This document shows positions 37,301 through 46,506 of a DNA stretch of 64,000 nt, one piece after another (position 1 is the stretch's first letter; the number at the start of each line of letters is the position of its first letter). The stretch is from Leptospira langatensis (GTDB lineage: Bacteria; Spirochaetota; Leptospiria; Leptospirales; Leptospiraceae). The DNA is taken from contig NZ_RQER01000007.1 of assembly GCF_004770615.1 (NCBI RefSeq), forward strand, positions 186,001 through 250,000, written 5' to 3'. The translations under genes and the position numbers were made by a program. The notes beneath the pieces are model-generated. The model did no database searches, was not told the DNA's origin, and saw only the letters and a list, made by a program, of their open reading frames with translations.

Positions 37301-40300
37301 ACTTGCCCCAGCGCGTTCTTGACCTCGACAGTCCGGCCAAGAATATTCCCACCCAAGGAATCGGTACTCGTAATCGAGAGTCCGTCACGAGAAATATCGG
37401 TTATCGTTCCATCGTTACGCGTCGCTTTGGTCTGGTTCCCTTCCACATCGTAGGAAAAGTCCGTCCAGGAAAACGGATCCGATCCTTCCAAATAAGGATC
37501 CACCTTACGAACGACCCGTCCCTGAGGATCCTTATGGGTCTCCTCCACGAGTACGTAGCCGCTCCCAAGACTGCTTCGCTTTTTAGAGATTCCGGTAATA
37601 TAATTACTCAAATCTTCCCGCCAGGTCTCACCATTACTGATGCGAAATACTTTTCGGACAAGCTGATTCTCTAGGTCCCCGGTGTTCTCATATTCGAATT
37701 TTTCAGACCAATCGCTTTCTCCCGGCAGATAACTGAAGGCCGCTCGCCCCAGTGGATCGTATTCCGTTTTAGAGACCGCGCCATTCGGATCGGTATTAGA
37801 AAGCTCTAATCCTCTCGTGTAATCGTACGTCTTTAAGGTGGTATGGCCCAGCGAATTGCTGATCTGGGTCGGATACTTATGGACCACAGGATCGTATTGA
37901 ATATTGCTAATATTCCCGTTGGAATCCTGGACAGAGATCGGATTTCCATACTCGTCATAAGAATGAATGAACTGAGCCTTCCAAACACCCGTCGAAACCA
38001 TTTCCTGAACCGATGATATCGAAGAATTAGAATATTCCATTTTCTTGTAAGAGATCAAATTCCCATCTCTTTGGATCTGACGATCCGTAGGTAGACCCAG
38101 TATTCCCGCATTCCAATCGTTTTGATACGCATTGGTTTCCGTTAAAGTCGTTCCGTTCGTATTTGTAGATTTGCCGATCACATTCCCGAAGGAGTCGTAT
38201 ACTGGAGTGATCGTAGTGGAGCCGAGAAGTTGACCTCCACTGTAGGAATTTTCAGTCGAAGCACCTGGCAGGATCAATATGCTACCAAATTGAGAAGAAG
38301 ACTTCGTATAAGACCTAAACGATTCTCCTACCTGGACCCCATTTCGAAAGGAAACCTGGTACGTAGGACTTCCTACCATTTCTAGGAAGCTTGGCTCATA
38401 CTTGGACTGGACCTGGGAATTGGAGACCAAATCCGTTTGTCCAACGGATTGAAAACCGATATAGCTGGAATTCCGAAAGCCTCCTAAGAATATTCTGGAA
38501 TTCGAATATTGGAATTTTTGGGAAGAAAGAACCGAATCTCCCGCCTTCTGGGACAGACTCGTCAAGAGAACATCCGTAAAGCAGACGGATTGGATCTTAG
38601 GATCCGAAGAAGGAGCGCCAATAGAACAAGCTCCGATATGATCCTTGGCAAGTTGGTAATCCAAAGTCTGCATCACTGTGCCGGAAGAAGAGACCGATCC
38701 GTTCTCCATTTGCGCGACCAGTCCGCTCGGTACTTCCTTACGGAAACGCAATAGCGAAATACTTACATTCGATTCGTACGGAAACTGGCGATACAGGGTC
38801 GTATTGATGAAGGGAGCGGAACTGGGAATACTGGACTGAAACCCCTTTTGGTTCCCATCCATACCGAGAAGCTCCGGCTTTCCATCCGAATTGATATCCA
38901 AGGCCATAAAGAACCCATTCGTAGACCAAGTATCGTCCCCGTCCGCGGAGTAGATTGTATTCCCATCACCACCGACTTTTGCATAAGAAATACTTAATAG
39001 AGAAGAAGAATCGTCAAAGCGTAGAAAGTCCGCCTTTCCGTCCCCGTTCAAATCCAGAAAAGTCTTAGGATTTCGCCAATTGAAGTAAGCATTCTGCGCC
39101 GCCGAGCCGGAACTCGGAGAAGCAGGCAAATAATCGCTCAGATCGATAGGCACCTCGTAATATAATAGATTCGTAATGCTTATCGAGAAATTCCGAGTAG
39201 TAATACTCTCTACAGAAGGGTCCGTATTCGCAGGATCCGTCGTATTCACAGCATTCGCTCGGATCGTATCCAGGGTCCCATCCCCGTTCAGATCCATGGA
39301 TTGGTCCTGATTCCAATACAAGTTAAAGGCAGGAAGATAGGTGGATTGGACCGGATCGTACAATTCTACCTTAAAGAATGGATTCAAATAATTGGAAGTA
39401 TCGTAAGTAACCCGATCCTTGATCCCGTCTCCGGAGAGATCGATCTCCAAATAAGAAGAAGATGCCAGATAACTGAACTTCTTCTTTTCCAGATTGGCAT
39501 AGGCCCCATTCACTTCCGAACTTACGAACGGACTGGCCCCATTCGAAACGAATTTTCGTCCATCAAACGGATAATACGAGATATTCCCCTGGCTACCGGT
39601 CAAAGAGAAGAATGCAAAATCCGCATACCCATCCCCATTGATATCCGCTAAGAATTGATCCCCATGTGCGCCGAAACTTGGTCTGGATATCTCAGTACTT
39701 TCTAAGGGAAGCAATTGTCCGTTCTGAGAATCGAAGAAAGTGACGATCAGTCTCTTGTTCCCATTCGTAGTCGCTATTCTCACAAAATCGGGAACCCCAT
39801 TTCGATCCAGATCCACGAATTGCTGGAACTCCGTCCCGAAATCGGTAATAGCTAAACTTTGGCTCTTTTGGAAACCGGAGCCGGTAGACAAAAACACCTC
39901 TATCGAGGATCCGTCTGCAGTTTGCAGAAAATCCGTCTTTCCGTCCCCATTTACATCTGCGGTAAAAAATCTCTGAGAAAAATCGTCCGCCGTCGAATCC
40001 AGGGTTCCTATTAGAATATTTGAATATTCAGAAGAGGAAAAGTTCGGACCGTAATGAACTTTTAAAGGCAAGCCTTTCTGTCTCAGAACTAAAAAGTCGC
40101 TCTTCCCATCCCCATTGAAATCACCAGGTAAAATTTGTCCTTGGGTGCTCAACCCGATGGGATCACCCACTCGATTTTCGGCAGCACTCAAGGAGATATT
40201 TCCGGAACCGTCCCAAGAACCCAAAGAAGAGACCGTAAATTTTTGGTCTCCCATTTCGCCTAAGATGCGAACTAGCTCGGGAGAACCATCTCCATCCGTG

Positions 40301-41445
40301 TCCATGGCAGTCACGAAAGACATCTCCACACCGTTCACGCAAACATCCTGGAAGGCTTCCATCCCTGCCCTGCAGAGATCCGGAGCGGTATAATTACTTG
40401 CTACAATGCATCCCCAATCCGCGGTGCAGGCACAGATTGCCTGAGTGATCGAGCAAGAAGATTGCACACTCGGCTCCAAGGCCCGATACGAGTTCTTAAA
40501 ACTCTTGCCGGAAGATTGGAGAAGATCACTCTGCTTGGACCTTTGTGTATACGAAAATGTGATCGGTTTGTACTGTTCTCTATGAAAAGAAGAAAGAATG
40601 GACTGACCGTCTAACGAGTCATAGTCGAACTCATAGGTTTCCACTTCCTTTTCCGCACCGGACTCGTCCTTTGCAAAGACTTGGATCCGATCCAAAAGTT
40701 TTCTACGAGAGATCTGGCGAGTCGCATAAAACAGCTTTTCCCCAAAGCCATCCGAACGATCCGTATAGGAGAAAACGATCCTGGCATTCCCTCTGGCATA
40801 CCGGACCTCTTTCGGAATAGGCTCATTGGATTGCAATGTTTCCGGATCATAGCTGATATCATATCCGTTCCCGAATCGATCCCGCACCTGATCCAGATAG
40901 TACGTAACAGGTTGTCCGTTCCCATCTAAGATCGAATTGGCTCCGGAAGAATTGTTTTGCCCGAAGGAATATACCGTACCGTTCCTATCTCGGATCTTCC
41001 AAACATTAGAAGAGAGATCTACCTTTGAAAAAGTCTCGTATTTGAATTTATAATCCCCATTCGAAGAAAGGATCTCTCCAAACTGATCCGAAACGAATCC
41101 ATCCGAAGATCCATAATGAATTCCTAAACTAGGATTCTTGGCCACCTGAGAGAAACCGGATAAGGACCAACCCTTCCCCAGGATCCCTTGGTTTGTAGAA
41201 CCGGAGTATTGGATGGAGATATTCGGCACCAGATCTCCTGCTCCAGGAGGGACCTGGATCCCAAGGGAAAACCTTGCCTTCCCCGTATGGTCCACATTCA
41301 CTTCCGGAAACGGAAGAGGGATCTCCGTTTGGATCCCGAATAGATTCGCGAATAAGGCAAACATAGGTCGGAGAGGATTCCCCGCCAAGACGAATAACGC
41401 ACTCAACAGAATCAGAATTATATAGTATTTTCTAGATCGAAACAT
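34327..41445 (-). CDS. SpvB/FG-GAP/Rhs protein with hydrophobic C-terminal tail (about 2372 aa)
   Basis: I chose the ATG at 41445 because it gives a signal anchor (KYYIILILLSALFVLAG); the frame extends to a GTG at 41520. Domains in order: SpvB-like N-terminus (FSLGIQVPPGAGDLVPNISIQYSG), at least nine FG-GAP/VCBS repeats with DLNGDG motifs, Rhs/YD repeats, and the core end RYYDPILGRFLQAD and DPSGN (near 2061). The core is interrupted at about residues 1849-1900 by two to three hydrophobic segments ending in LLLSFSHC, an unusual lipobox-like site. The 311-residue tail has an Ala/Gly-rich hydrophobic stretch of about 150 residues, suggesting a pore-forming or membrane-inserting toxin. Two lipoproteins are coupled downstream. 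No PA-like gene is next to it. Confidence 0.88.
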   Translation of the reverse strand: MFRSRKYYIILILLSALFVLAGNPLRPMFALFANLFGIQTEIPLPFPEVNVDHTGKARFSLGIQVPPGAGDLVPNISIQYSGSTNQGILGKGWSLSGFSQVAKNPSLGIHYGSSDGFVSDQFGEILSSNGDYKFKYETFSKVDLSSNVWKIRDRNGTVYSFGQNNSSGANSILDGNGQPVTYYLDQVRDRFGNGYDISYDPETLQSNEPIPKEVRYARGNARIVFSYTDRSDGFGEKLFYATRQISRRKLLDRIQVFAKDESGAEKEVETYEFDYDSLDGQSILSSFHREQYKPITFSYTQRSKQSDLLQSSGKSFKNSYRALEPSVQSSCSITQAICACTADWGCIVASNYTAPDLCRAGMEAFQDVCVNGVEMSFVTAMDTDGDGSPELVRILGEMGDQKFTVSSLGSWDGSGNISLSAAENRVGDPIGLSTQGQILPGDFNGDGKSDFLVLRQKGLPLKVHYGPNFSSSEYSNILIGTLDSTADDFSQRFFTADVNGDGKTDFLQTADGSSIEVFLSTGSGFQKSQSLAITDFGTEFQQFVDLDRNGVPDFVRIATTNGNKRLIVTFFDSQNGQLLPLESTEISRPSFGAHGDQFLADINGDGYADFAFFSLTGSQGNISYYPFDGRKFVSNGASPFVSSEVNGAYANLEKKKFSYLASSSYLEIDLSGDGIKDRVTYDTSNYLNPFFKVELYDPVQSTYLPAFNLYWNQDQSMDLNGDGTLDTIRANAVNTTDPANTDPSVESITTRNFSISITNLLYYEVPIDLSDYLPASPSSGSAAQNAYFNWRNPKTFLDLNGDGKADFLRFDDSSSLLSISYAKVGGDGNTIYSADGDDTWSTNGFFMALDINSDGKPELLGMDGNQKGFQSSIPSSAPFINTTLYRQFPYESNVSISLLRFRKEVPSGLVAQMENGSVSSSGTVMQTLDYQLAKDHIGACSIGAPSSDPKIQSVCFTDVLLTSLSQKAGDSVLSSQKFQYSNSRIFLGGFRNSSYIGFQSVGQTDLVSNSQVQSKYEPSFLEMVGSPTYQVSFRNGVQVGESFRSYTKSSSQFGSILILPGASTENSYSGGQLLGSTTITPVYDSFGNVIGKSTNTNGTTLTETNAYQNDWNAGILGLPTDRQIQRDGNLISYKKMEYSNSSISSVQEMVSTGVWKAQFIHSYDEYGNPISVQDSNGNISNIQYDPVVHKYPTQISNSLGHTTLKTYDYTRGLELSNTDPNGAVSKTEYDPLGRAAFSYLPGESDWSEKFEYENTGDLENQLVRKVFRISNGETWREDLSNYITGISKKRSSLGSGYVLVEETHKDPQGRVVRKVDPYLEGSDPFSWTDFSYDVEGNQTKATRNDGTITDISRDGLSITSTDSLGGNILGRTVEVKNALGQVISVTKQGKTIGYSYSPNGKTSQISDPENGTTYIETDLAGRQTKIIHPDSGITEFSYDPNSGNLIEQRNANGSKVGYGYDVLGRTVQVTGRSSQGELESHAYEYDDPQKSNAIGRLTRVTDNLGSTEFQYDIRGNQTLIQKNLIDEDLTFLIQKKFNLQNQVEEIVYPDGSIAKNLYSDAGYLSGITLTPSNGSGSDFPVVQYNGPILEDGQIKIQRVLGNGVRTDIYYDPIQLRPTKFKTSKDTQTYQSIEYSYDNFGNYLSIQDKVNPGRSQNFTYDPLNRLLTAAGVYGSEDYQYSDSGKLLQKGNLTYSYTNQSHKNAVSRVVGQNTSYDYSYDSSGNVISRSGENFTYNSFQKLKSLTTADQDTILFDYDFTGTRIRKTKSSDSSKTISIGGIYEVVLTPGQSPQHTLYFKGNAGDLVGQWTRTDAVLVSKALMVEDPSSQMRSAWNGLVWNLKDKSIRGIKYFFLIPGTNLGFLYIAIFLSLGFAFLAYQEGIRSILFKFATPILLLSFSHCSVFMPNGNGTPPWLIAPQFSSDTPSVSNPYEPGGAGSGAGLPFSGFLFLHPDHLGSITMATDGNGNRIAGGDQGGASYISYKPYGEIQRTDSSGPDVFRYKYNGQEEDKETGLYYFKARYYDPILGRFLQADTVMDSNRPMGMDLYMYTEGNPVRYTDPSGNSILSSFLDRNGLGFFNFHISVSGFFQRAFFISSQRWSDALGVGAAIAPVTLIGTALGIGAAGVGIASIVGLNLMGVALGGALAGSAGATMAAVTGLVASMGAVSVASTITMVAGALGIGAGLLASSVAMVAGATALLAGVAALTVASFLVMAALVTAIVPAAGIAYLLSTTALIAGYVGVAFAGSVLSPFTLQAYIAGGLSKSSFNNIHWSEKDARIAACYATGIQFGIMMGVSAAGIFGAITGEYTLIKKAAEYFGYASTANSAYKKDWRSVGADAVGYYIEYETKKAAPPIGLVLDYGDAVHKTCGGSL

Positions 41446-41581
41446 TCTCTTGCGAATCCTCACCAATAGTTCCGGAACCCAAGTTCCGATCGGGGGAATC
41501 AGTCGAGATGTGAGCGGCACCAGATCAGGTGCTATTTATATAGGAGCACTAACGAGTCTAAAAAGACTTTTGTCAAACAGT

Positions 41582-41602
41582 AATATCCCAATTTAGGATA
41601 TT
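41582..41602. promoter_or_regulatory. Inverted repeat AATATCC-N7-GGATATT (candidate operator)
   Basis: AATATCC (41582-41588) and GGATATT (41596-41602) form a perfect inverted repeat with a 7-nt spacer. It lies between the second Rhs gene and the divergent barrel gene at 41732. The same core with the same spacer is found at 20377-20407 upstream of the PA-Rhs operon. It may control either or both divergent units. Confidence 0.45.
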
Positions 41603-41731
41603 TTTTCTTCCCCTCAAAATATTTTCTTTCTTTTTGAAGAAGAAAATGGAAATCGTTTCCAAGAATGGCAAATGGATGAGAGATGCTGAATTTCCGTTCC
41701 AGATTGAATTGCCTAGAACCAAGAGAGCGTT

Positions 41732-42601
41732 ATGCGAAAAGAAATCTTGTTATTCCTTTTATCTATATTCCTATCCTCTTCCTCCTTATTATCGACAGAG
41801 GTTTTATTAAAAAATGGTGATGCATTCTTAGCAGAAGAAGTTCTCGAGACCCAAAACGATATCTCATTCTCTTGGAAAGATCAGAAATATAGGATCCCTA
41901 AGTCGGAGATCCAAAGAATAGATCCCAGAAAGAAGGGCTTAGACTCTTCTTACAAGTACGCTGAGTTTGTATTAAGCGATGGGACCATCTTGCGAGGGAT
42001 ACTCGTCGAGAAGAAAGGCTCGAAACTCGTATTAAAGACGGAGCTCGGTTTTGCAGAATTAGATAAAAGTAAAATAGTATCAGAGCCGTCCGAGGATTTG
42101 CAAACTTCTCCTACTCTTCCCGACAAATACTTGGATGCGACCCAGATCAATCGGAATTGGAGAATGGGTCTCTCCGGCTTCGGATTGGCGTCCTTAGGTG
42201 CTTGGTCCAAGGCATTTCCCTTGGTATACGGAGGCGGATTCTATCTAGAGAGGAATGCGAAAACATCGGGTTGGTTTTATGGTTTTTCCTCCGAATATTC
42301 GAGTGGCCCAGGAAATACAGGACGACTTTCTCTCTGGAGCCAAAATGCATATATCGGCTCCACCTATGGACATTCTTCCCCATATTGGCTTCTGGGAGCA
42401 GGAGCAAGTTCTATCACGAGAAGCCAAGGAGAAGATAGGACTTCTGCACTCACTCCCGATCTACTCCTAGAATTCGGCTGGTCCTGGGATATAAGCCAAC
42501 GTCACCAGATCCGGATCGGACTCCGCTCTCAATGCCATATACAAACAGAAGCGAGCCTTTGCAATTCGGGAGTCCGGTTCTCCTGGGGGTTCTATATATG
42601 A
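41732..42601 (+). CDS. Outer-membrane beta-barrel with N-terminal repeat domains
   Basis: A 289-residue exported protein with a signal peptide (LLFLLSIFLSSSSLLS). The N-terminal 110 residues hold two copies of a small beta module (VLLKNGDAFLAEEVLETQND and FVLSDGTILRGILVEKKGSK). The C-terminal half is an eight-strand-like barrel with alternating aromatic residues, ending FSWGFYI. This is the layout of small outer-membrane proteins. It overlaps the next gene by ATGA, and the operon continues through 44627. Function unknown. Confidence 0.68.
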   Translation: MRKEILLFLLSIFLSSSSLLSTEVLLKNGDAFLAEEVLETQNDISFSWKDQKYRIPKSEIQRIDPRKKGLDSSYKYAEFVLSDGTILRGILVEKKGSKLVLKTELGFAELDKSKIVSEPSEDLQTSPTLPDKYLDATQINRNWRMGLSGFGLASLGAWSKAFPLVYGGGFYLERNAKTSGWFYGFSSEYSSGPGNTGRLSLWSQNAYIGSTYGHSSPYWLLGAGASSITRSQGEDRTSALTPDLLLEFGWSWDISQRHQIRIGLRSQCHIQTEASLCNSGVRFSWGFYI

Positions 42602-43953
42602 GACCAGAATATTTTATTTTTATAATATTCTTCCTAGGATCGATAAGATGCAGTGATCCCGGTTTAAGCTCCATCCTAGGGGAAGAAGCCTCCAAAGTCG
42701 GAGTTGCTTACATTGCAAAGCTAGGTCCGAATTCAGCCACCCTTTCTTGGAATTGTTCCGAGCCGGCAAAAGGCGGAGTCTACAGCGAAGCAGGAATGGT
42801 TTCGGACCCTTCTTCCCAAAAAAATCATTGGATAGAATTGAAATATCTGCAACCGAACACGGAATATCATGCGATCTTGACCTGTGGCTCTCAGAGCATA
42901 GCCCAAGGGAAATCCATCCGCTTTAAGACTTGGATCTCTAACGATCCTCCGAAAACAAGGGGGATCTGGATCGTGGGAGGGATCGGTTCCACTGCCTTGC
43001 CGATCGCGGAGATAGATCTATTCGATCCTGTTACCGGGACCTGGTATCCATCGATCACAAGTGTTCCCACGCCTAGGGTGTATGCTTCCGTTCTATCACA
43101 TAAAAGTAAAATATATGTGATCGGAGGAATGGAACTCGTCTCGGGAGTATACAATATGTCGTCAAAGGTAGAAGTATACGATCCGTATTCGGGTATTTGG
43201 GAGAACAAAGCCGGTCTTCCTTTCGGATCTCAGGGAGCGGTGTACGGCTCGGTAGGAGACGAGATCTATATTCTTTCCGGTTCCAATTCTAGCGACATGA
43301 CGAACGGCCCCGTATTTAACACAATTCTAAAGTTCTATCCGGAGATCGGTGCAAGCGGACAATGGATCTCTTATTCTTCCTCTTCTAGTATCTTTAGCAG
43401 AGTGGATATGTCGGGTTGTGCAGTAGACGGTACTATCTTCCACTCGGGAGGAAGGACGTACAATACGGGAAGCGCGAACTCCAGCACGGACGGTTTCGTT
43501 CCTTCTGCAAATACGACCACATCTTTCAGCGAGCCCAGCCTTGTGGAATCCAAGCATGGTGGCGCGGGACTTTGCATCAATCCTGGCTCTCAAGACCCGT
43601 ATCCTGGAGATGGAGTTTGGTTTGCGGTGATCGGAGGATCCACTGGTTCCGGAAATGTGTTCCAACCGGCGACTTCCATTCTTCCAACAAATAAAACGGA
43701 GTTCTATCAATTGGGCTCCGGAGTTTTTTCTGCGGGACCGACTCTTCCTTCTTCCTTGTATTATCCGGCGGCCCAGGCTTCGTATGAGACCAGAAATATA
43801 TTCGTATTCGGAGGAGCGAGTGCGATTAACGTTCCGGAAGACTCCGTGTATTTTTTGGATTCCGGAAATCCCATCCTCTCCTCCTGGAGCCTTCATCCCA
43901 AACCGATGCCTCGCAGAAGGTATGCTCACAAAGCGATCCGGATCGACAGATGA
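42598..43953 (+). CDS. Kelch-like beta-propeller lipoprotein with fibronectin-III-like domain
   Basis: The start is the ATG at 42598 that overlaps the preceding TGA; this puts lipobox FFLGSIRC near the N-terminus. After a fibronectin-III-like domain (ATLSWNCSEPAKGGVYSEAG and LQPNTEYHAILTC) come kelch-type units with the GG and W landmarks, such as WIVGGIGSTALPIAEIDLFD, IYVIGGME, IYILSGSNSSD and IFVFGGASA. A six- or seven-bladed propeller is likely. Surface binding is the probable role. The stop overlaps the start of the next gene by ATGA. Confidence 0.75.
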   Translation: MRPEYFIFIIFFLGSIRCSDPGLSSILGEEASKVGVAYIAKLGPNSATLSWNCSEPAKGGVYSEAGMVSDPSSQKNHWIELKYLQPNTEYHAILTCGSQSIAQGKSIRFKTWISNDPPKTRGIWIVGGIGSTALPIAEIDLFDPVTGTWYPSITSVPTPRVYASVLSHKSKIYVIGGMELVSGVYNMSSKVEVYDPYSGIWENKAGLPFGSQGAVYGSVGDEIYILSGSNSSDMTNGPVFNTILKFYPEIGASGQWISYSSSSSIFSRVDMSGCAVDGTIFHSGGRTYNTGSANSSTDGFVPSANTTTSFSEPSLVESKHGGAGLCINPGSQDPYPGDGVWFAVIGGSTGSGNVFQPATSILPTNKTEFYQLGSGVFSAGPTLPSSLYYPAAQASYETRNIFVFGGASAINVPEDSVYFLDSGNPILSSWSLHPKPMPRRRYAHKAIRIDR

Positions 43954-44627
43954 ATCGCCCTTTGAGAGCCTATCATCGTCCCCGTTCCTCTTATTGGAAA
44001 AAGGGCCCTCCTGAGAATATGATCTCGGTTCCTTCTTCCTTGGGGAAGAGTATTGTGGTATTTCTTTTATGTTATATTCAATTTTCCTTATATGCAGAAG
44101 ATCCTTCCGGATCCGAATCCTCTTGGATAAAAGAAGGAGAAGTATTACTCGAGACGAAACAGTTTGCGGAAGCGGAGAAACTGGCAAATTCCATCTTAGG
44201 GTCGAATCCTTCCGATTCGAAGGCGGAATTCTTGCTTACCAGAGCCTGGATCGGGCTCGGTAGAGAAGAAGGACAAAAAGGCAATCTCGCATCGGCTAAG
44301 AATTATCTGGAGAGGGCTTACGAAAAATGGCCCTTGAACGAGGATTTGCAAAAGGAGATCTCCGAATTAGGCAAAGACTCTCCTACAAAAATGGGAATTA
44401 GGGGCCAAGCAAGGCAATTCCCTTCTTCTTTTCCTTGGGTTGAATGGAGGTCCGGCATGGAGTCCTTGCGGACCGAGATCTCCGGATTGAGAACGGAGAT
44501 TTCTGAATTGAAAGCGGAATTAATGTCTATTCGTACACAAGGCAGCAGGATCCTCTTCTCGATCTTGGCCTTACTCTGCGTTCAGTCGATAGTGCAGATC
44601 CTTGTTTTATTCAAAAAAAGTAAATAA
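43950..44627 (+). CDS. TPR/coiled-coil protein with C-terminal transmembrane helix
   Basis: The start is the ATG at 43950 overlapping the previous stop (ATGA). The 225-residue protein has a hydrophobic N-terminal signal-like segment (IVVFLLCYIQFSLYA, about residues 35-49), two TPR-like repeats (EGEVLLETKQFAEAEKLANSIL), a coiled coil with heptads (MESLRTEISGLRTEISELKAEL) and a C-terminal transmembrane helix (FSILALLCVQSIVQILVLF). A later start at 44019 is possible. It probably anchors a complex at the membrane with the two proteins encoded before it. Confidence 0.65.
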   Translation: MNRPLRAYHRPRSSYWKKGPPENMISVPSSLGKSIVVFLLCYIQFSLYAEDPSGSESSWIKEGEVLLETKQFAEAEKLANSILGSNPSDSKAEFLLTRAWIGLGREEGQKGNLASAKNYLERAYEKWPLNEDLQKEISELGKDSPTKMGIRGQARQFPSSFPWVEWRSGMESLRTEISGLRTEISELKAELMSIRTQGSRILFSILALLCVQSIVQILVLFKKSK

Positions 44628-44635
44628 TGAAGATA

Positions 44636-45277
44636 TTATATACTTAAGGCAACTCCGCGTTCTGCGGCAATATCCCTGGCAGTCTTTCCGTCTTCCGTCT
44701 TCAGGTCCGGATCGGCTCCTTTTTGCAATAAAAGATGCACGATCTGTTCGCTTCCTTGGCGGGAAGCAGCTATATGTAGAGGAGAAAATCCGCCTTCTTG
44801 AGTGAAATTCGGATTGGCTCCGTACTCCAACAAGAGTGCCACTGCATCCGTCTTCCAAGAAGCGACTGCAGAATGGAGTGCAGTATTTCCCAAAGAGAAC
44901 TTGCTTTTGGATTTCGCGTGGATGTCCGCACCCTTATCTAACAAATATTTGATCAAAGAGATATGTCCGAAATGCGCGGAAAGATGCAGAGGAGTCCAAC
45001 CGTCAGGACTATAGGAATGCACCAAGGAAGGATTTCCCTCGATCAACTCTCTAACTCTCTCTTCGTTCCCTAAGGCAGCAGCCTCATATAAATTCAACGG
45101 GATCCCAAGAGTGAGATAGGCCTGGACGATATCTTCTTTTCCGAAATAGAGTGCGAATAAGACCGGAGTGATGCCTTCGGCATTTTGCTTGGAGCAAAGA
45201 TCCGGGGCTTCCCTCAAAGAATAGATCACCTGAGCTTTCTGGCCGGCAGCAATCATCTGAAATATATCGGAAATCAA
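44636..45277 (-). CDS. Ankyrin-repeat protein (TTG start)
   Basis: The start is the TTG at 45277, seven bases after GGAGG; an ATG at 45256 has no such site, and the open frame reaches 45292. The protein of about 213 residues has five ankyrin repeats with the usual G-TPLH landmarks, such as GWTPLHLSAHFGHISLIKYLLDKGAD, GNTALHSAVASWKTDAVALLLEYGAN and GFSPLHIAASRQGSEQIVHLLLQKGAD. No signal peptide is seen, so it acts in the cytoplasm as a binding protein. It is the third gene after the cobalamin riboswitch, 63 bp behind the propeller lipoprotein, and may be co-transcribed with it. Confidence 0.85.
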   Translation of the reverse strand: MISDIFQMIAAGQKAQVIYSLREAPDLCSKQNAEGITPVLFALYFGKEDIVQAYLTLGIPLNLYEAAALGNEERVRELIEGNPSLVHSYSPDGWTPLHLSAHFGHISLIKYLLDKGADIHAKSKSKFSLGNTALHSAVASWKTDAVALLLEYGANPNFTQEGGFSPLHIAASRQGSEQIVHLLLQKGADPDLKTEDGKTARDIAAERGVALSI

Positions 45278-45340
45278 AAGAAGGGCCTCCAAAAACCACC
45301 GATGGATGATCCATTTTTTCGGCGTTTTGTCAATCCGCTT

Positions 45341-46504
45341 TCAGGGAGAATCTTTCAATTGGATCAGATCGAAAGGTTGCAAATCCACCGAGACCGGTAG
45401 AGGCGTAATGAGCTGATTCCCATTCTTGGTATCAAACATACTCACTCCCGGTTGAGTGAATTCGGTATTAGCAACGTACAGGATCCCATCGTCTCCGAGC
45501 AGAATGCTGGAAAGACTCGCATCAAAAGAAGAAGGAATAAAGATCAACGTGGATATCTTGTGACCGGTACTTGGATTAAATACTTGTAATGTTTTATTGA
45601 AGCCAGCATCCATCACGCTAGCATAGCCCAATTGGTCGCTTGCGATCTGGACCACCATCATGTCCCCACCCGCAGTCGTCTCCGAATACAAGTATCCTGA
45701 ACGAAAAGTACGAGTAGAGAGTCGGAACGCAGTGACTCCCCCGTCCAAAGCGCTAATGAATCCCATTCGATTCGGGGTCGGAATGACGATATGAGGTTCT
45801 CCGAAAAGATCCAGTAACTGCGGTTTACCGACAGGATTGGGCGTCGGGAACGTATACACCGCGATCACGGAATCGGTTAGTATATCAATTTCTAATAATA
45901 GAGATCCCCAGGGTCCCGGCGGGAAATATCCGCTCGGATCATTCCGATCCAATCTCTCCAAACATAAAAAGAGACTATTCCCTACGATCTGCATTCCTGA
46001 GGCTTCCGGCAAGTTATCCGGGATAGCACTCGGTTCCGAATATCCTCCCAGATCCATATTCCCGAGAGAGGCCCCCGTACTCGGATCGATGATCCGGAGA
46101 AATCTGGAATTGTACAAGGAAACATATGCCTTATTCGGCCCCACAATGGCTATATCGTTCGGATTGGTTCCCGCTCCCATGGACCATTCCGCCACAGTTT
46201 GGAAGCCGAAATTCGGATCCAGTACCTGGACACTGTCCTTATTTAATCGATTTATAATATATACTTTCTCATTCCCGAAACGAGCGACTGCGTCCGAATG
46301 GATGGGGGTCAGTCCCGGATAAGAAATCAGTAGTTCAGGGTTGAGCACCTTGAACCTACCACTACTACTGAAATCCGTAGCTACCACTCCTATATTATTC
46401 GGAAGGTTCGGAGTGAGGAATAAAGTGTACAGAGGAGGCCTTTGTATATCCCCGCAAGCAGTAAGGATAAGGATCGAAAGGAATATGTAGTATCTTCTAC
46501 TCAT
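45341..46504 (-). CDS. Beta-propeller lipoprotein, candidate BtuG-like cobalamin capture protein
   Basis: The start is the ATG at 46504 (MSRRYYIFLSILILTACG), two bases after the stop of the BtuB-like gene; a longer frame starts at 46537. The lipoprotein has lipobox LILTAC and a propeller of YncE/NHL type with strands such as KVYIINRLNKDSVQVLDPN, KAYVSLYNSRFLRIIDPSTG, FISALDGGVTAFRL and ILYVANTEFTQPGVSMFD. In Bacteroides, BtuG is a surface propeller lipoprotein that captures B12 and hands it to BtuB. Here the same gene order follows a cobalamin riboswitch, so a BtuG analogue is likely, though homology to BtuG itself is not shown. Confidence 0.68.
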   Translation of the reverse strand: MSRRYYIFLSILILTACGDIQRPPLYTLFLTPNLPNNIGVVATDFSSSGRFKVLNPELLISYPGLTPIHSDAVARFGNEKVYIINRLNKDSVQVLDPNFGFQTVAEWSMGAGTNPNDIAIVGPNKAYVSLYNSRFLRIIDPSTGASLGNMDLGGYSEPSAIPDNLPEASGMQIVGNSLFLCLERLDRNDPSGYFPPGPWGSLLLEIDILTDSVIAVYTFPTPNPVGKPQLLDLFGEPHIVIPTPNRMGFISALDGGVTAFRLSTRTFRSGYLYSETTAGGDMMVVQIASDQLGYASVMDAGFNKTLQVFNPSTGHKISTLIFIPSSFDASLSSILLGDDGILYVANTEFTQPGVSMFDTKNGNQLITPLPVSVDLQPFDLIQLKDSP

Positions 46505-46506
46505 CT

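Noticed and set aside
43327..44187. 286-aa minus-strand ORF opposite the kelch-like lipoprotein
   Set aside because: Composition is Arg/Ser-rich and low in order, typical of antisense reading of a coding strand. The plus-strand genes here overlap neatly by ATGA and have domains.
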